A stretch of 64,000 nucleotides of DNA from Pelobacter sp. (GTDB lineage: Bacteria; Desulfobacterota; Desulfuromonadia; Geobacterales; Pseudopelobacteraceae), in the NCBI GenBank assembly GCA_030824515.1, contig JAVBXN010000057.1, forward strand, positions 62,001 through 126,000, in the 5' to 3' direction. Position numbers and translations under genes: made by a program. A model generated the notes under the pieces. That model was not told the DNA's origin and did no database searches. It was given only the letters and a program-made list of their open reading frames with translations. Below, piece by piece: positions 17,762 to 26,593 of this stretch. Within the stretch, counting starts at the first letter, position 1, and each line of letters begins with the position of its first letter.

Positions 17762-20700
17762 ACTCGTCTACCGTTTTCAGAAGGTCATCACCAGTTAACC
17801 ACTGCATGTCGACACCCGGCCCGCCATAGCAGTTTTTCCGGGTTTTGTTGTTGCCGGCATCATAAACGTAAGCGCAGTAAGCATAGACGCTGTCATCGTC
17901 CGTTCCCCATATGCTGTCTGCCCCGGTGTCTCCATAATAATCACTTCGCATCAGGCGGCCGCTGCTGTCAAAATTGTTTTGCCAGTACCCCTTCAGACTT
18001 CCCCGCTCCAAAAGGTCATTCCCTGACTGAGTTGTAAAATCGAATGAAGAAAAATCAGTTGTGAACCGGACAAGTCCACTGCCATCGCGCATATATTTTT
18101 CAAAAGTCAGCAGCGTGTCGTCGCCGGTAAACCACACGCCGTCCAGCCCTGGGGCTCCATAGGCTGCATACGAACTGGTGCGTCCCAATACGTCATATCG
18201 GTAATCACGGTAAGCGGCCACGCTGTCATCGGCGCTGAGCCAGATCCCGTCGGCTCCCGGGCCGCCATACTTGACAAACCTCGTCAGGCGCGAATTGGCG
18301 TCATAGGTATAGGCGGTGTAGTCACCGATGATATCGTCTGCGGTAAAGCGTATCTTATCGGGGCCTGGATCAATGTAATTTATCTCTCTGACCAGCCGGC
18401 CTGACGGATCATAGTTGTAGCTCGTGCCATTGACAATGACATCGTCACCGGTGAACCAGACGGCGTCACTGCCCGGGGCAGCGGCTATCAAGACATGGGC
18501 TGTTTTCCCGTCGATGCTGTAATCGTAACTGGTAACGGTAATAATTGTGTCGTCAGCCGTAAACCAGGTACTATCGGTTCCAGCACCGCCATAATCAACA
18601 CAGCGGGTCACAGAACCGCCGGTACCTATGCTGCACTCGGAATACTTGTGTGTTGTGCCATCCGGGTTCAGCCGCAGATGCTTTTTGAGGGCGTTTTTGA
18701 GAGTCTGGAATGAAAAAACCGCATCACTGACCGGAGCGCCGCCGAGATCCTTGAGGCCCGAAAAGCGGAGCTTGTATGTACGAGCCGGAGCCAAACCGGA
18801 TTGTGCAAATGACACGGACTGCTGAGACGGATCATAGACTACACTGCCGCCAATGGAGAAAGTACCGTAAGGGCCGATTTCCAGCAGGCTGACGGTTGCA
18901 TTGTTAACCAAGTCGGATTGAAGCATTTTTGAGGACGCCGCCTGTACAGCCGTAGCAACAGGTACCCTCTGGGCACCATCCGGAGGGCTGGTCAGGGAAA
19001 GTGTTGTTCCTCCACCGGTTGGCGCCCAGGGCTCAAGATGCAACACCCGCCTCAGGATCATCAGTGCATCGGCAATTTCCACTACACCATTTCCCATTGG
19101 CGTCAGATTCAGCGGGTCCAGCGGAACCACATCCGCAGCCTGGAGGAGTTCGGCCGTGTGCGGCACGAGGTTGACCACATACTGTAGCGTCAGGAGCACA
19201 TCGAAAATATTGATAACGCCATCGCCGTTGACATCACCTTTCATTTGCCGGGAAGCAGCAGCAACCGTCAGGGATACAGCCGCAACATTCGAATCAGTGG
19301 TTCCGTCATTGACCTTGAAAGCAAATGAATCAGCCCCGGAATAGCCGGCTGCGGGCGTATAAACCACATTGGGCGGCAGGCCGCTGACCGTTCCGTGTGC
19401 AGGTTGAGACACCAGTGCATACGTAAGCCGGCTGCCATTATATTCCTCAGCATCGAGAGTTATTGATTTAGCTGAACCTGCAACAACCTGAACATTCTGC
19501 GGCAGGGCAACCGGGGCAAAACGGATCCTGGAAAGATCAAGCGTACCGTTGATTGCGGAAACCGTCTGAGGTGCAGTTACTGCGATGGCGTTCGCTGTTG
19601 ACTGGCTGTTTTTTCCGTTATACCACTGTTCAGTCAAACCACCCTGGCAGTATGAAAATTGAACCGTATACGAGCCGCTCGGCAGGCCGCTGATTGCGTA
19701 TGTCCCATCTGCCGAACTGAATCCGAAACCGGCCATCGTTGCCCCCTGGTATGCGATCACGTAGGCATTTGGGACAGGCAGGGCTCCTGCAGCAGCTTTC
19801 ACAGTACCCTGAATGCTGCCGCCAACGGTCAGGCTGGTACTGCCAATATTGGTCGTATTGGGTGCGGTTACGACAACTCCGTTCTTTTGTACCGGCAGAA
19901 ATCCGCTTAGAGACCCTATACCGTTGATTACGACATCGTAGATACCGGAAACAAGCCCGCCAATCTCAAATGTTGTAGCGCCCATGAAAACCATGGTCGA
20001 TGCAGCTGGATTGGAGCTGCCCCTCAGCTGGGCTGAAACAGCCACCATGTCAGACGGGCCGGCACCGGCCAATGTGCCGGTAATCGCCCCCCCAGGCTGC
20101 GTAAAAACCAGATCGACTCCGGTTGTGTTGATGGGAGCTGTGACTGAAACCGGCGAAGGTAGCGTAACAGGCAGGTATTGGGTCATAGGGAAAAATGGAG
20201 AGCTTTGCGTGGCAAAAGAGAGTGTATATGAGCCTGTCGGCAGTCCCGCAATGCTGTAGGTGCCGTCAAAATTCGAGCTGGCCATCCTTTTCAAGCCCTT
20301 ACTGTCTTTGGCGGTCACCTGTACCGAACCAAGCGGCCCGGCAGCATCGAAAACCGTTCCGGAAATGGAACCTCCCCGATCCAGCATTGCATCAATACCT
20401 TGAAGTGCCTGCGGAGCGACTACCTTTAAAACAGTAGAGGCCTTTTCATCTGATCCCCCCCCATACCATTGCGAAATATAGCTGGGAACAGCTACTGTGC
20501 TGTTAGCTGTCAGGGCTGGCGCCACTTCGAAGCGGACCTGATACGGACCGCTGTAAACTCCGTTTATGGCATAGTATCCATCCAGGTCGGTTGTGGCCGA
20601 AACACCGGTTGTATCGCAAAGGTTGTAGCTGGTGACAGGTTTGGCCGTCACACGTACACCGGCGATTCCGATCCCGGTTACAGCATCTCTTACTACTCCA

Positions 20701-20810
20701 TAAATTGACGCCGAGCTGGCAGCATAAGCTACGCCAGTGCTAAACAATACGATGCCCAACGTCATGAAAACACAACAGGTACCTATGACAACGGCCATTT
20801 TTCGTAGCAT
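17745..20810 (-). CDS. Large exported multidomain protein: carboxypeptidase-regulatory, Ig-like, dockerin and YD-like repeats
   Basis: 1021 aa from the ATG at 20810 (GAGGT 5 bases upstream); upstream ATGs to 20945 would bury the signal peptide. Order of domains: signal peptide; several carboxypeptidase-regulatory-like folds (SIYGVVRDAVTGIGIAGV, SISGTVFDAAG, SIQGTVKAAAGALPVPNAYV); a cadherin/Ig-like stretch (SGADSFAFKVNDGTTDSN); a dockerin-like pair (KGDVNGDGVINIFDVL and GNGVVEIADALMILRRVL); a Big_5-like domain; and at the end seven units of about 35 residues around DxxWFTxDD...YxYDxxGR. Surface or secreted, probably calcium-dependent. Function unknown. Confidence 0.8.
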   Translation of the reverse strand: MLRKMAVVIGTCCVFMTLGIVLFSTGVAYAASSASIYGVVRDAVTGIGIAGVRVTAKPVTSYNLCDTTGVSATTDLDGYYAINGVYSGPYQVRFEVAPALTANSTVAVPSYISQWYGGGSDEKASTVLKVVAPQALQGIDAMLDRGGSISGTVFDAAGPLGSVQVTAKDSKGLKRMASSNFDGTYSIAGLPTGSYTLSFATQSSPFFPMTQYLPVTLPSPVSVTAPINTTGVDLVFTQPGGAITGTLAGAGPSDMVAVSAQLRGSSNPAASTMVFMGATTFEIGGLVSGIYDVVINGIGSLSGFLPVQKNGVVVTAPNTTNIGSTSLTVGGSIQGTVKAAAGALPVPNAYVIAYQGATMAGFGFSSADGTYAISGLPSGSYTVQFSYCQGGLTEQWYNGKNSQSTANAIAVTAPQTVSAINGTLDLSRIRFAPVALPQNVQVVAGSAKSITLDAEEYNGSRLTYALVSQPAHGTVSGLPPNVVYTPAAGYSGADSFAFKVNDGTTDSNVAAVSLTVAAASRQMKGDVNGDGVINIFDVLLTLQYVVNLVPHTAELLQAADVVPLDPLNLTPMGNGVVEIADALMILRRVLHLEPWAPTGGGTTLSLTSPPDGAQRVPVATAVQAASSKMLQSDLVNNATVSLLEIGPYGTFSIGGSVVYDPSQQSVSFAQSGLAPARTYKLRFSGLKDLGGAPVSDAVFSFQTLKNALKKHLRLNPDGTTHKYSECSIGTGGSVTRCVDYGGAGTDSTWFTADDTIITVTSYDYSIDGKTAHVLIAAAPGSDAVWFTGDDVIVNGTSYNYDPSGRLVREINYIDPGPDKIRFTADDIIGDYTAYTYDANSRLTRFVKYGGPGADGIWLSADDSVAAYRDYRYDVLGRTSSYAAYGAPGLDGVWFTGDDTLLTFEKYMRDGSGLVRFTTDFSSFDFTTQSGNDLLERGSLKGYWQNNFDSSGRLMRSDYYGDTGADSIWGTDDDSVYAYCAYVYDAGNNKTRKNCYGGPGVDMQWLTGDDLLKTVDEYDTNW
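17770..18610 (-). repeat. Seven tandem ~35-residue GxGxDxxWFTxDD repeats inside the exported protein
   Basis: Units recognised by translation: GAGTDSTWFTADD, APGSDAVWFTGDD, DPGPDKIRFTADD, GPGADGIWLSADD, APGLDGVWFTGDD, DTGADSIWGTDDD and GPGVDMQWLTGDD, with a degenerate unit between the fifth and sixth. DNA spacing is about 102-117 bases. Between motifs runs a YD-repeat-like YxYDxxGRLxR. Acid clusters suggest calcium binding. Confidence 0.8.
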
Positions 20811-21070
20811 ACGAAACCTCGCAACAGCAACAGGCTTTAATATGAATAACACTGTTTTATGATAAACAGATATCATAAACACAGACAGATATTCAACACA
20901 ATAAACCCGACTTATTAACTTTGGTATTTTGAGAAGCTGTAGCAATCTGGCTGCATGATTTTCTAATTACATTATTTCATACGGAGATTCGACAGGACAG
21001 GCACAAAGCCTTCAAAGGGCAGGATGGGAGAGCCGATGGGCATTACAACAGCACCTTCAGATTATTATAA

Positions 21071-22162
21071 TCAGGTTTCAGATTCTATCATATCGCCTTC
21101 ATATCCGCACAGCAGCGGCTGCACCGTAATACCGGTTGCATGCTGTGAAGCGGCCTGAATGGCATGGCTGACGACGGTTCTCATCAGTTTGGAGTCAAAA
21201 CCACTGGCAACTGCAATTTCGCGGGCAGTGTTGGCCTGACTGATAAGAGTGATGATTTCCGGGACAGATCCGGCCGCTTCGGCCCACTTCCGCAACATGG
21301 TCAAGTCCAGTTCAGATGCGGATGCATGGGTATTGGGGTATCCGCAGGCGATCTTGAGCATTTTTGCGAACTGGCAGGCGATGAACGGCTGCATGAAACC
21401 GCGAAGCGCGCAGGCTTGAAGGGCGTAGGCCACGTGGTCGCCCATCATGATGCAGGCCTCTTCCGGAAGGGAGGGAAAATGCTGCTGGGCCGCAAGTTCG
21501 CTGGTGCGGCCGGTGGAGAGCACGACGTTATCACAGCCGCAGGCCCTGGCCACGTCCAGCGCGGCATCGATGGTATCGGTCCAGGCCTTGGCCGAGATCG
21601 GGCGCACAATGCCGGTGGTGCCGAGGATCGAGAGTCCGCCGATGATTCCCAGGCGGGCGTTGAGGGTTTTTCTGGCACGCTGCTCGCCGTCGGGAATCGA
21701 AATGATAATGCAGAGGGTTGAATGCTGAAGGTTGAATTCTGACAGAACACTTCTGACCGATTGCTTAATCATCCGGCGCGGCACCGGATTGATGGCCCAT
21801 TCACCGGGCGGGACCGCCAGGCCCGGCTTGGTAACCCTGCCGATACCGGTTCCGCCAACGATTGTGATCTCGCCCCCCCCTTTGACAAAGGGGGGCTGTG
21901 GGGGATTTGACGTTACCTCCGCATGGACCTCGGCCCCGTTGGTGACATCGGGATCGTCACCGGCATCCTTGATCACGAAACAGGCGGCTGATTTTTCGGT
22001 GAAGACCTGTCCATGCAGCGCAAAAGTGGCGGATTCACCACCCGGCATTTCAATCGTGACATCACTGACCGGCTCCTGCCGGGCCAGCATCAGCGCAGCG
22101 CCTTTGGCGGCAGCGGCAGCGCAGGCGCCGGTGGTGTAGCCGGAGCGCAGCTCTTTTTTCAT
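21071..22162 (-). CDS. cbiD: Cobalt-precorrin-5B C1-methyltransferase
   Basis: 363 aa. RSGYTTGACAAAAAKGA at the N-terminus and KDAGDDPDVTNGAE, GGTGIGRVTKPGLAVP and GGLSILGTTGIVRPIS are CbiD hallmarks. It methylates C1 in the anaerobic cobalamin pathway. An unusual in-frame insertion, SNPPQPPFVKGGGE (about residues 86-99), is encoded by a G/C-tract palindrome. The start overlaps the cbiC stop. No further cobalamin genes follow; the next gene is an unrelated exported protein. Confidence 0.93.
   Translation of the reverse strand: MKKELRSGYTTGACAAAAAKGAALMLARQEPVSDVTIEMPGGESATFALHGQVFTEKSAACFVIKDAGDDPDVTNGAEVHAEVTSNPPQPPFVKGGGEITIVGGTGIGRVTKPGLAVPPGEWAINPVPRRMIKQSVRSVLSEFNLQHSTLCIIISIPDGEQRARKTLNARLGIIGGLSILGTTGIVRPISAKAWTDTIDAALDVARACGCDNVVLSTGRTSELAAQQHFPSLPEEACIMMGDHVAYALQACALRGFMQPFIACQFAKMLKIACGYPNTHASASELDLTMLRKWAEAAGSVPEIITLISQANTAREIAVASGFDSKLMRTVVSHAIQAASQHATGITVQPLLCGYEGDMIESET
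21875..21895. repeat. Palindromic repeat inserted in frame in cbiD
   Basis: CCCCCCTTTG (21875-21884), A, CAAAGGGGGG (21886-21895): a perfect palindrome with a one-base centre. On the coding strand the surrounding bases read NPPQPPFVKGG, a peptide known from many unrelated bacterial proteins as the product of a dispersed intragenic repeat. The flanking CTGTGGGGGATTT belongs to the same element. Confidence 0.7.
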
Positions 22163-22806
22163 TGCTGCCCGGCCGCCAGGATTGCCAGCGCGTTGACCAC
22201 GGCGGCAGCCACATTGGAGCCACCCTTGCGGCCGATGTTGGTGATAAAGGGGACTTCGTGCCCGCCGGCAGCAAGAGCGTTCTTGCTCTCCTCGGCGCCG
22301 ACGAAGCCCACCGGCAGGCCGATAATCAGGGCCGGCTCGACCTGCCCCTCCCGCATCAGGCGCAACAGTTCGAACAGCGCCGTGGGGGCGTTGCCGATCA
22401 CGAATATGCGGTTAGCGGGATCAGCCACGGCCTTGCGCATCGCTGCGATGGAGCGGGTGATGCCCAGCATGCCCGCCAGCTCGGCCACATCCGGGTCGGA
22501 CACGTGACAGGCCACGCTGCAACCGAAAGGCGCCAGTCGGGCCTTGGCGATGCCGGACAGGGCCATGTTGGTGTCGGTCACGATGCCGGCCCCGCTCTTC
22601 AGCGCGGCAACCGCCTTCTCGATCACGCCGTCCGAGAGCACCATCGAGCCGGCATATTCGAAGTCTGCACTGGTGTGGATGGCGCGGCGCACGACCTGCC
22701 ATTCCGCCTGGGGCCAGCCATGCTCACCGGCCTCGCTGTCGATGATCCGGAACGACTCCGCTTCGATTTCCTCAGGTTTCATGCCCAGTGAATCCATCAG
22801 CGCCAC
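22159..22806 (-). CDS. cbiC: Precorrin-8X/cobalt-precorrin-8 methylmutase
   Basis: 215 aa, normal length. Moves the C11 methyl to C12 to form (hydrogeno)cobyrinate. Motifs: RRAIHTSADFEYAGSM with the catalytic His, GAGIVTDTNMALSGI, VIGNAPTALFEL, and GLPVGFVGAEESKNAL. It overlaps cbiX by 10 bases and cbiD by 4. Confidence 0.95.
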   Translation of the reverse strand: MALMDSLGMKPEEIEAESFRIIDSEAGEHGWPQAEWQVVRRAIHTSADFEYAGSMVLSDGVIEKAVAALKSGAGIVTDTNMALSGIAKARLAPFGCSVACHVSDPDVAELAGMLGITRSIAAMRKAVADPANRIFVIGNAPTALFELLRLMREGQVEPALIIGLPVGFVGAEESKNALAAGGHEVPFITNIGRKGGSNVAAAVVNALAILAAGQQ

Positions 22807-23180
22807 CCCAGCCTGTCCAGAGCTTCACCGATCCGTTCGCTCTCGATTTCTGCCAGCTTGCGATGCGCCCCCAGGTGGCCGCCCATCTCCATGATCAGTG
22901 CAGGATGGCGTTTCTTGGCCTCCTCGATCTCTTCCGGCAGGTCATGCTGCACATGGGCTCCCATGAACAGGAAATAGGGCATCAGCAGGATGCGCCGGGC
23001 TCCGCGGACAACGCAGGCATCGATGCCGGACTGGATATCGGGTTGATGCAGTTCCCGGAACGAGACCTCGACAATTTCAAAGCCGGTCATTTCCTTTACC
23101 ATCGCCGCCACTTCGCGGGCAGCATCGTTGGCCTCGGCAATACGGCTGCCGTGGGCCATCATCAGAATTGCTGTCTTCAT
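22797..23180 (-). CDS. cbiX: Sirohydrochlorin cobaltochelatase, short form
   Basis: 127 aa, the half-size CbiX(S) form that works as a homodimer. MAHGSRIAEAN carries the active-site His; LMPYFLFMGAHVQHDLPEE supplies the second metal-side His pair. It inserts Co2+ into sirohydrochlorin at the entry of the anaerobic B12 branch. It follows the transglutaminase-like gene by 50 bases and starts the cbiX-cbiC-cbiD run. No cobalamin riboswitch was seen upstream. Confidence 0.92.
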   Translation of the reverse strand: MKTAILMMAHGSRIAEANDAAREVAAMVKEMTGFEIVEVSFRELHQPDIQSGIDACVVRGARRILLMPYFLFMGAHVQHDLPEEIEEAKKRHPALIMEMGGHLGAHRKLAEIESERIGEALDRLGWR

Positions 23181-23230
23181 TTATACACTCCTTGAAAGTA
23201 TGTATTTGTCGCCGGCATCGGCACGATTGT

Positions 23231-23872
23231 TCAGAAACTGGGGTGTCCTACACCTTTCAACCGGTTCAACTGCGAAACCAGGGCAAAGCTTTTATCGTTC
23301 ACGACGAACTCCTCATCCCGTATGAAGGTTTCCACATAGTTGGCACCGCTGAACTGTGCGAAGGCGAAGTGCCCCAGGATGTTGGTGGTATCCTGCTGCA
23401 GACACTTGCCGTCATACTCCAGCTCGATCCAGGCATGATCGAAACCGCCGGTGGGCAGGTCGGCTTCACCCAGCACGATCCTCACTTCCGAGGCCGGTTT
23501 TCCGAGGGCACGGTAGAGACTGCAGAGCACGATGGCCTTTCCCAGACAACTGGCGCGCCCCTCATCGACAACGTCACCGGCCGGCATGGCCGGGTGGGAA
23601 GGATCGTCCGCGATGCGATCCCGCACGTAGAGATAGGCGTTCTCGTAACTCTTGAGCGAAGCCGCCAGGGTACGGATGCGTTTGTCTCGGGGAGTGATCA
23701 GAGCCGAGAGTTCGCGGGGGTTGTTGACGATCATGTCGTGAAATGAACCATGCAGATGCCAGCTGCGTTTACCGCTGACATAACCGCCGCCGAATGCCAG
23801 CGCCAGCGCAGCAATAACAAGTACCAGCCATCTGTAATCCAGTCGCTGCAAAAACATTTGCGTTTTATTCAT
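23231..23872 (-). CDS. Membrane-anchored transglutaminase-like protein
   Basis: 213 aa: one N-terminal membrane segment (residues 13-31) and a transglutaminase-like domain. The catalytic triad can be placed as Cys109 (GRASCLGKA), His146 (FDHAWIE) and Asp161 (LQQDTTN). Such domains act as cysteine peptidases, amidases or crosslinkers in the periplasm. The ATG overlaps the nuoG stop (ATGA), tying it to the NADH-dehydrogenase operon, for which no role is known. Activity is inferred from the triad. Confidence 0.8.
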   Translation of the reverse strand: MNKTQMFLQRLDYRWLVLVIAALALAFGGGYVSGKRSWHLHGSFHDMIVNNPRELSALITPRDKRIRTLAASLKSYENAYLYVRDRIADDPSHPAMPAGDVVDEGRASCLGKAIVLCSLYRALGKPASEVRIVLGEADLPTGGFDHAWIELEYDGKCLQQDTTNILGHFAFAQFSGANYVETFIRDEEFVVNDKSFALVSQLNRLKGVGHPSF

Positions 23873-25794
23873 CCGGCCCCATTTCGTTTCAGTGTATCCA
23901 GCGTAATCTTCATCCCGGATGAGTCCGGGGCCAGTCCGCGCAGCTGTTCCCAGGCACCGTTCAAAGGCTCTTCGATGTTCCCCTCGCCCAGGCGTTCCAG
24001 GAGACCGGCCACAATCCGCCAGGAGGGGAGCAGCTCCCCGCCGGGCGCGTCATGACGATGCACCCGCGGCGGATGCAGTTCCGCGGTCAGCCCCCTGAGC
24101 GGCAGCCCCGGCTGCATCACCCGGCTGAAGCGCTGGGCGCGCCCCTCGTGGTTGACATAGGTGCCGTCCATCTCGACCCAGCTGGTGGCCGGCAGAAAGA
24201 CCTCGGCCCGCTCCGCAACAGGATTCGGCAGCCAGTCGGCCATGACCAGCACCCGGATATCCCCGGGCAGGTTGTCCGGCAGATCGGCTTCCAGCGCGAT
24301 AATTCCCTTGATCCCGCCGCCGGCCAGCGCTTCCGACAGCGAAACCGCTCCCTTTTCAGCAACCAGCAGGGCGCAACCGAAGGCATTGGGACCGTCCAGG
24401 ATGAAAACCACCCCGGCGCCGTTTCCGGCGGCAAGGCGGATAGAGTCCAGCCCCTTGTGGCGAGTGCCGCAGATCACGACCGGGTGCTTGGCTTCGGCCA
24501 GGGGGACATCGGCCAGGGACAAGACCGCTTCGGCCTTGAACAGTTCCGGATATGACGCATCCGGCCGGCACTCGCCACCAACAATGAAGACCCGCGCACC
24601 GTTGCGCCAGGCCTGCCGAACCGCCAGCGCCATCATCGGCGCCTGCTCCAGCAGGTCGCATTCCATCACCGCCACCAGGTCGGCGCAACGCACATCCTCC
24701 TGCGAGGCCGAGTTGCCGTCATTCAAAAGCGAGACCGCCTCCATTGTCCGTTCGGCGTGGACCAGGTCACCGAAATAGCAGAGCGCTCCCGCGCCCAGAA
24801 GGTCACGCAGCCGGGCGGCCAAAAGGTTACCCTCCAGCGACATGCGCGGCGAACCGATGATCGCCAGCGCGCCGGAACCATGCTGCGCAATAAACTCGTT
24901 CAGCCGCTCCAGCGCGGCATCCAGCGCCGCATCCATATCAACCTGCCGGCCATCCACCAGTGCCTGTCGCGGCCGCTCCTGGTCGTTGACGGCGGCATTG
25001 GAAAAACGCCCCCGGTCGCAGATGAACCAGCCGTTGACATCGTCGTTACGGCGCGCCGTCACCTTGAGCAGCTCCCGGTAGCGCGCCATCGGAACCGTGT
25101 TGCACCCCAGCGAGCAGTGCGGACAGAGCGAGGGGGCCATGTCATAGTCCCAGTAGCGGGCCCGGAAACGGGCGGTCTTGTCGGTGAAGACCCCGGTCGG
25201 ACAGATATCGACCAGGTTGCCGGAAAACGGGGATTCCAGCCGGCCGTCCTGCTGGCGGCCGAAATAGACCGCGCCGGAGCGTCCCATCACGCCGAAATCG
25301 CTGCCGCCGGCATATTCCTGGTAGAAGCGCGCGCAACGGTAGCACTGGATGCAGCGGTTCATTTCATGTTCGATCAGCGGCCCCAGCTGCTGGTTGATAT
25401 GGGTGCGCTTCTTTCCGTCATAGCGGCGGATGCCGTGGCCGCCGGCAATCGTGTAGTCCTGCAGCTGGCATTCGCCCCCCTCGTCGCAGACCGGGCAGTC
25501 GTGGGGGTGGTTGATCATCAGCCATTCGATCACCGCCCGGCGCATGGCCAGCGCCTCATCGTCGGTGGTAGAAACCACCATGCCGTCCTGGACCGGCAGC
25601 ATGCAGGACATCTGCAACCCCTTGACCGGCCCGTCCAGCAGCTTCACCGCGCAGACCCGGCAGGCCCCGGCCCGCCCCAGCGCCGGGTGCCAGCAGAAGT
25701 GCGGGATGACGATGCCGATGCTGCGGGCCGCCTCCAGCACATTGGTGCCATCCGGCACTTCCAGCTCGATGTTGTCGATGGTCAATTTGGGCAT
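23869..25794 (-). CDS. nuoG: NADH dehydrogenase subunit G (iron-sulfur and molybdopterin-fold), short form
   Basis: 641 aa, shorter than typical bacterial NuoG (roughly 700-900). Ferredoxin domain [2Fe-2S] Cys34, 45, 48 and 64; His-Cys3 cluster in HPHDCPVCDEGGEC (Cys100, 103, 109); 4Fe-4S in NRCIQCYRCA plus CPTG; then an N7-type site SLCPHCSLGC (224, 227, 231) with Cys in GWFICDRGR. The molybdopterin-like fold follows but without an obvious Mo-ligand. The start at 25794 sits 4 bases after the hydrolase stop; a longer frame from 25884 overlaps that gene and is rejected. NuoA-D and H-N are absent from the window. Confidence 0.88.
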   Translation of the reverse strand: MPKLTIDNIELEVPDGTNVLEAARSIGIVIPHFCWHPALGRAGACRVCAVKLLDGPVKGLQMSCMLPVQDGMVVSTTDDEALAMRRAVIEWLMINHPHDCPVCDEGGECQLQDYTIAGGHGIRRYDGKKRTHINQQLGPLIEHEMNRCIQCYRCARFYQEYAGGSDFGVMGRSGAVYFGRQQDGRLESPFSGNLVDICPTGVFTDKTARFRARYWDYDMAPSLCPHCSLGCNTVPMARYRELLKVTARRNDDVNGWFICDRGRFSNAAVNDQERPRQALVDGRQVDMDAALDAALERLNEFIAQHGSGALAIIGSPRMSLEGNLLAARLRDLLGAGALCYFGDLVHAERTMEAVSLLNDGNSASQEDVRCADLVAVMECDLLEQAPMMALAVRQAWRNGARVFIVGGECRPDASYPELFKAEAVLSLADVPLAEAKHPVVICGTRHKGLDSIRLAAGNGAGVVFILDGPNAFGCALLVAEKGAVSLSEALAGGGIKGIIALEADLPDNLPGDIRVLVMADWLPNPVAERAEVFLPATSWVEMDGTYVNHEGRAQRFSRVMQPGLPLRGLTAELHPPRVHRHDAPGGELLPSWRIVAGLLERLGEGNIEEPLNGAWEQLRGLAPDSSGMKITLDTLKRNGAG

Positions 25795-25798
25795 ATTG

Positions 25799-26593
25799 TT
25801 ACTCGATCCGCTCCGGCACGCTTCGCCCCTCGACCCAGTCGGTGATAACCCGCACCACCTTGTCCTCGATCCCGAAGAAACCATGGGCGCTCAGGTTGTC
25901 GCAGGGAGTCGAGCGGGGATAGGCGCCACCGTTGACCTCGGTGAAATCCACCGAAGTGTGGCCGCGCAGGGAGTCGCGGGTTTTCTCGGCTTCCTGGAAA
26001 GTACTGACGCGACAGAGGTCCTCCCGGTGATGAACCATCAGCACCGGCAGGTTCAGTTTTTCCAGCGGCAGCCAGCGCAGGAAATTATCGTATTCCAGCG
26101 ATGAGGTCAGGATGACCCCCTTGAGGCGGCTGTCTTTCAGGCGTGTGCCGAGCGAAGCGGCCGAGAGCGTGCCCCGGCTGTTCCCGACCAGGAAGATGCG
26201 TTGATACCCCTGCTGTTCCAGGTAGTCGACCAGTAAAGCAATATCCCGGGCATGTTCGTCGGATTCGCGAAAGCCGGTGCTCATGCCGGTGGGATGATCG
26301 GAGGGGGGATTGACCGTGACCACGGCAACTCCGTCGCGAATGAAGCTGTCGGCGCTGCGCACCAGAAAACTCCAGCCGCTTACGACGCCCCCTTCGCCCA
26401 GTTTGAAGGGACCGGCGCCGTTGCCGCCCGGGAAGAAGATCAGCGCATCACGCTGCAGCGACTGTTCCGGCGTCATCACCAGAAAATCCAGGGTCACGCC
26501 GGGGCGGGTCGGGATGGTGCGCACTTCGGTCAGCGCGAACGCGCTGCCGGCCAGCATCAGGAGAAGCACTATGGCGAGGAGAATTCTTGACAT
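25799..26593 (-). CDS. Exported alpha/beta hydrolase
   Basis: 264 aa with a signal peptide (residues 1-20, ending GSAFA). The alpha/beta-hydrolase nucleophile elbow is VGNSRGTLS (Gly-x-Ser-x-Gly), and a late His in LSAHGFFGIED fits the triad. LIFFPGGNGAG resembles the oxyanion-hole region. The stop of nuoF and this ATG overlap (TGATG), and nuoG begins 4 bases after its stop, so it lies inside the nuoF-nuoG unit. Substrate unknown; why an exported hydrolase is translated between two cytoplasmic NADH-dehydrogenase subunits is unexplained. Confidence 0.8.
   Translation of the reverse strand: MSRILLAIVLLLMLAGSAFALTEVRTIPTRPGVTLDFLVMTPEQSLQRDALIFFPGGNGAGPFKLGEGGVVSGWSFLVRSADSFIRDGVAVVTVNPPSDHPTGMSTGFRESDEHARDIALLVDYLEQQGYQRIFLVGNSRGTLSAASLGTRLKDSRLKGVILTSSLEYDNFLRWLPLEKLNLPVLMVHHREDLCRVSTFQEAEKTRDSLRGHTSVDFTEVNGGAYPRSTPCDNLSAHGFFGIEDKVVRVITDWVEGRSVPERIE

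Noticed and set aside
23181..23230. Possible cobalamin riboswitch before cbiX
   Set aside because: Only 50 bases lie between genes, with none of the conserved B12-box sequence.
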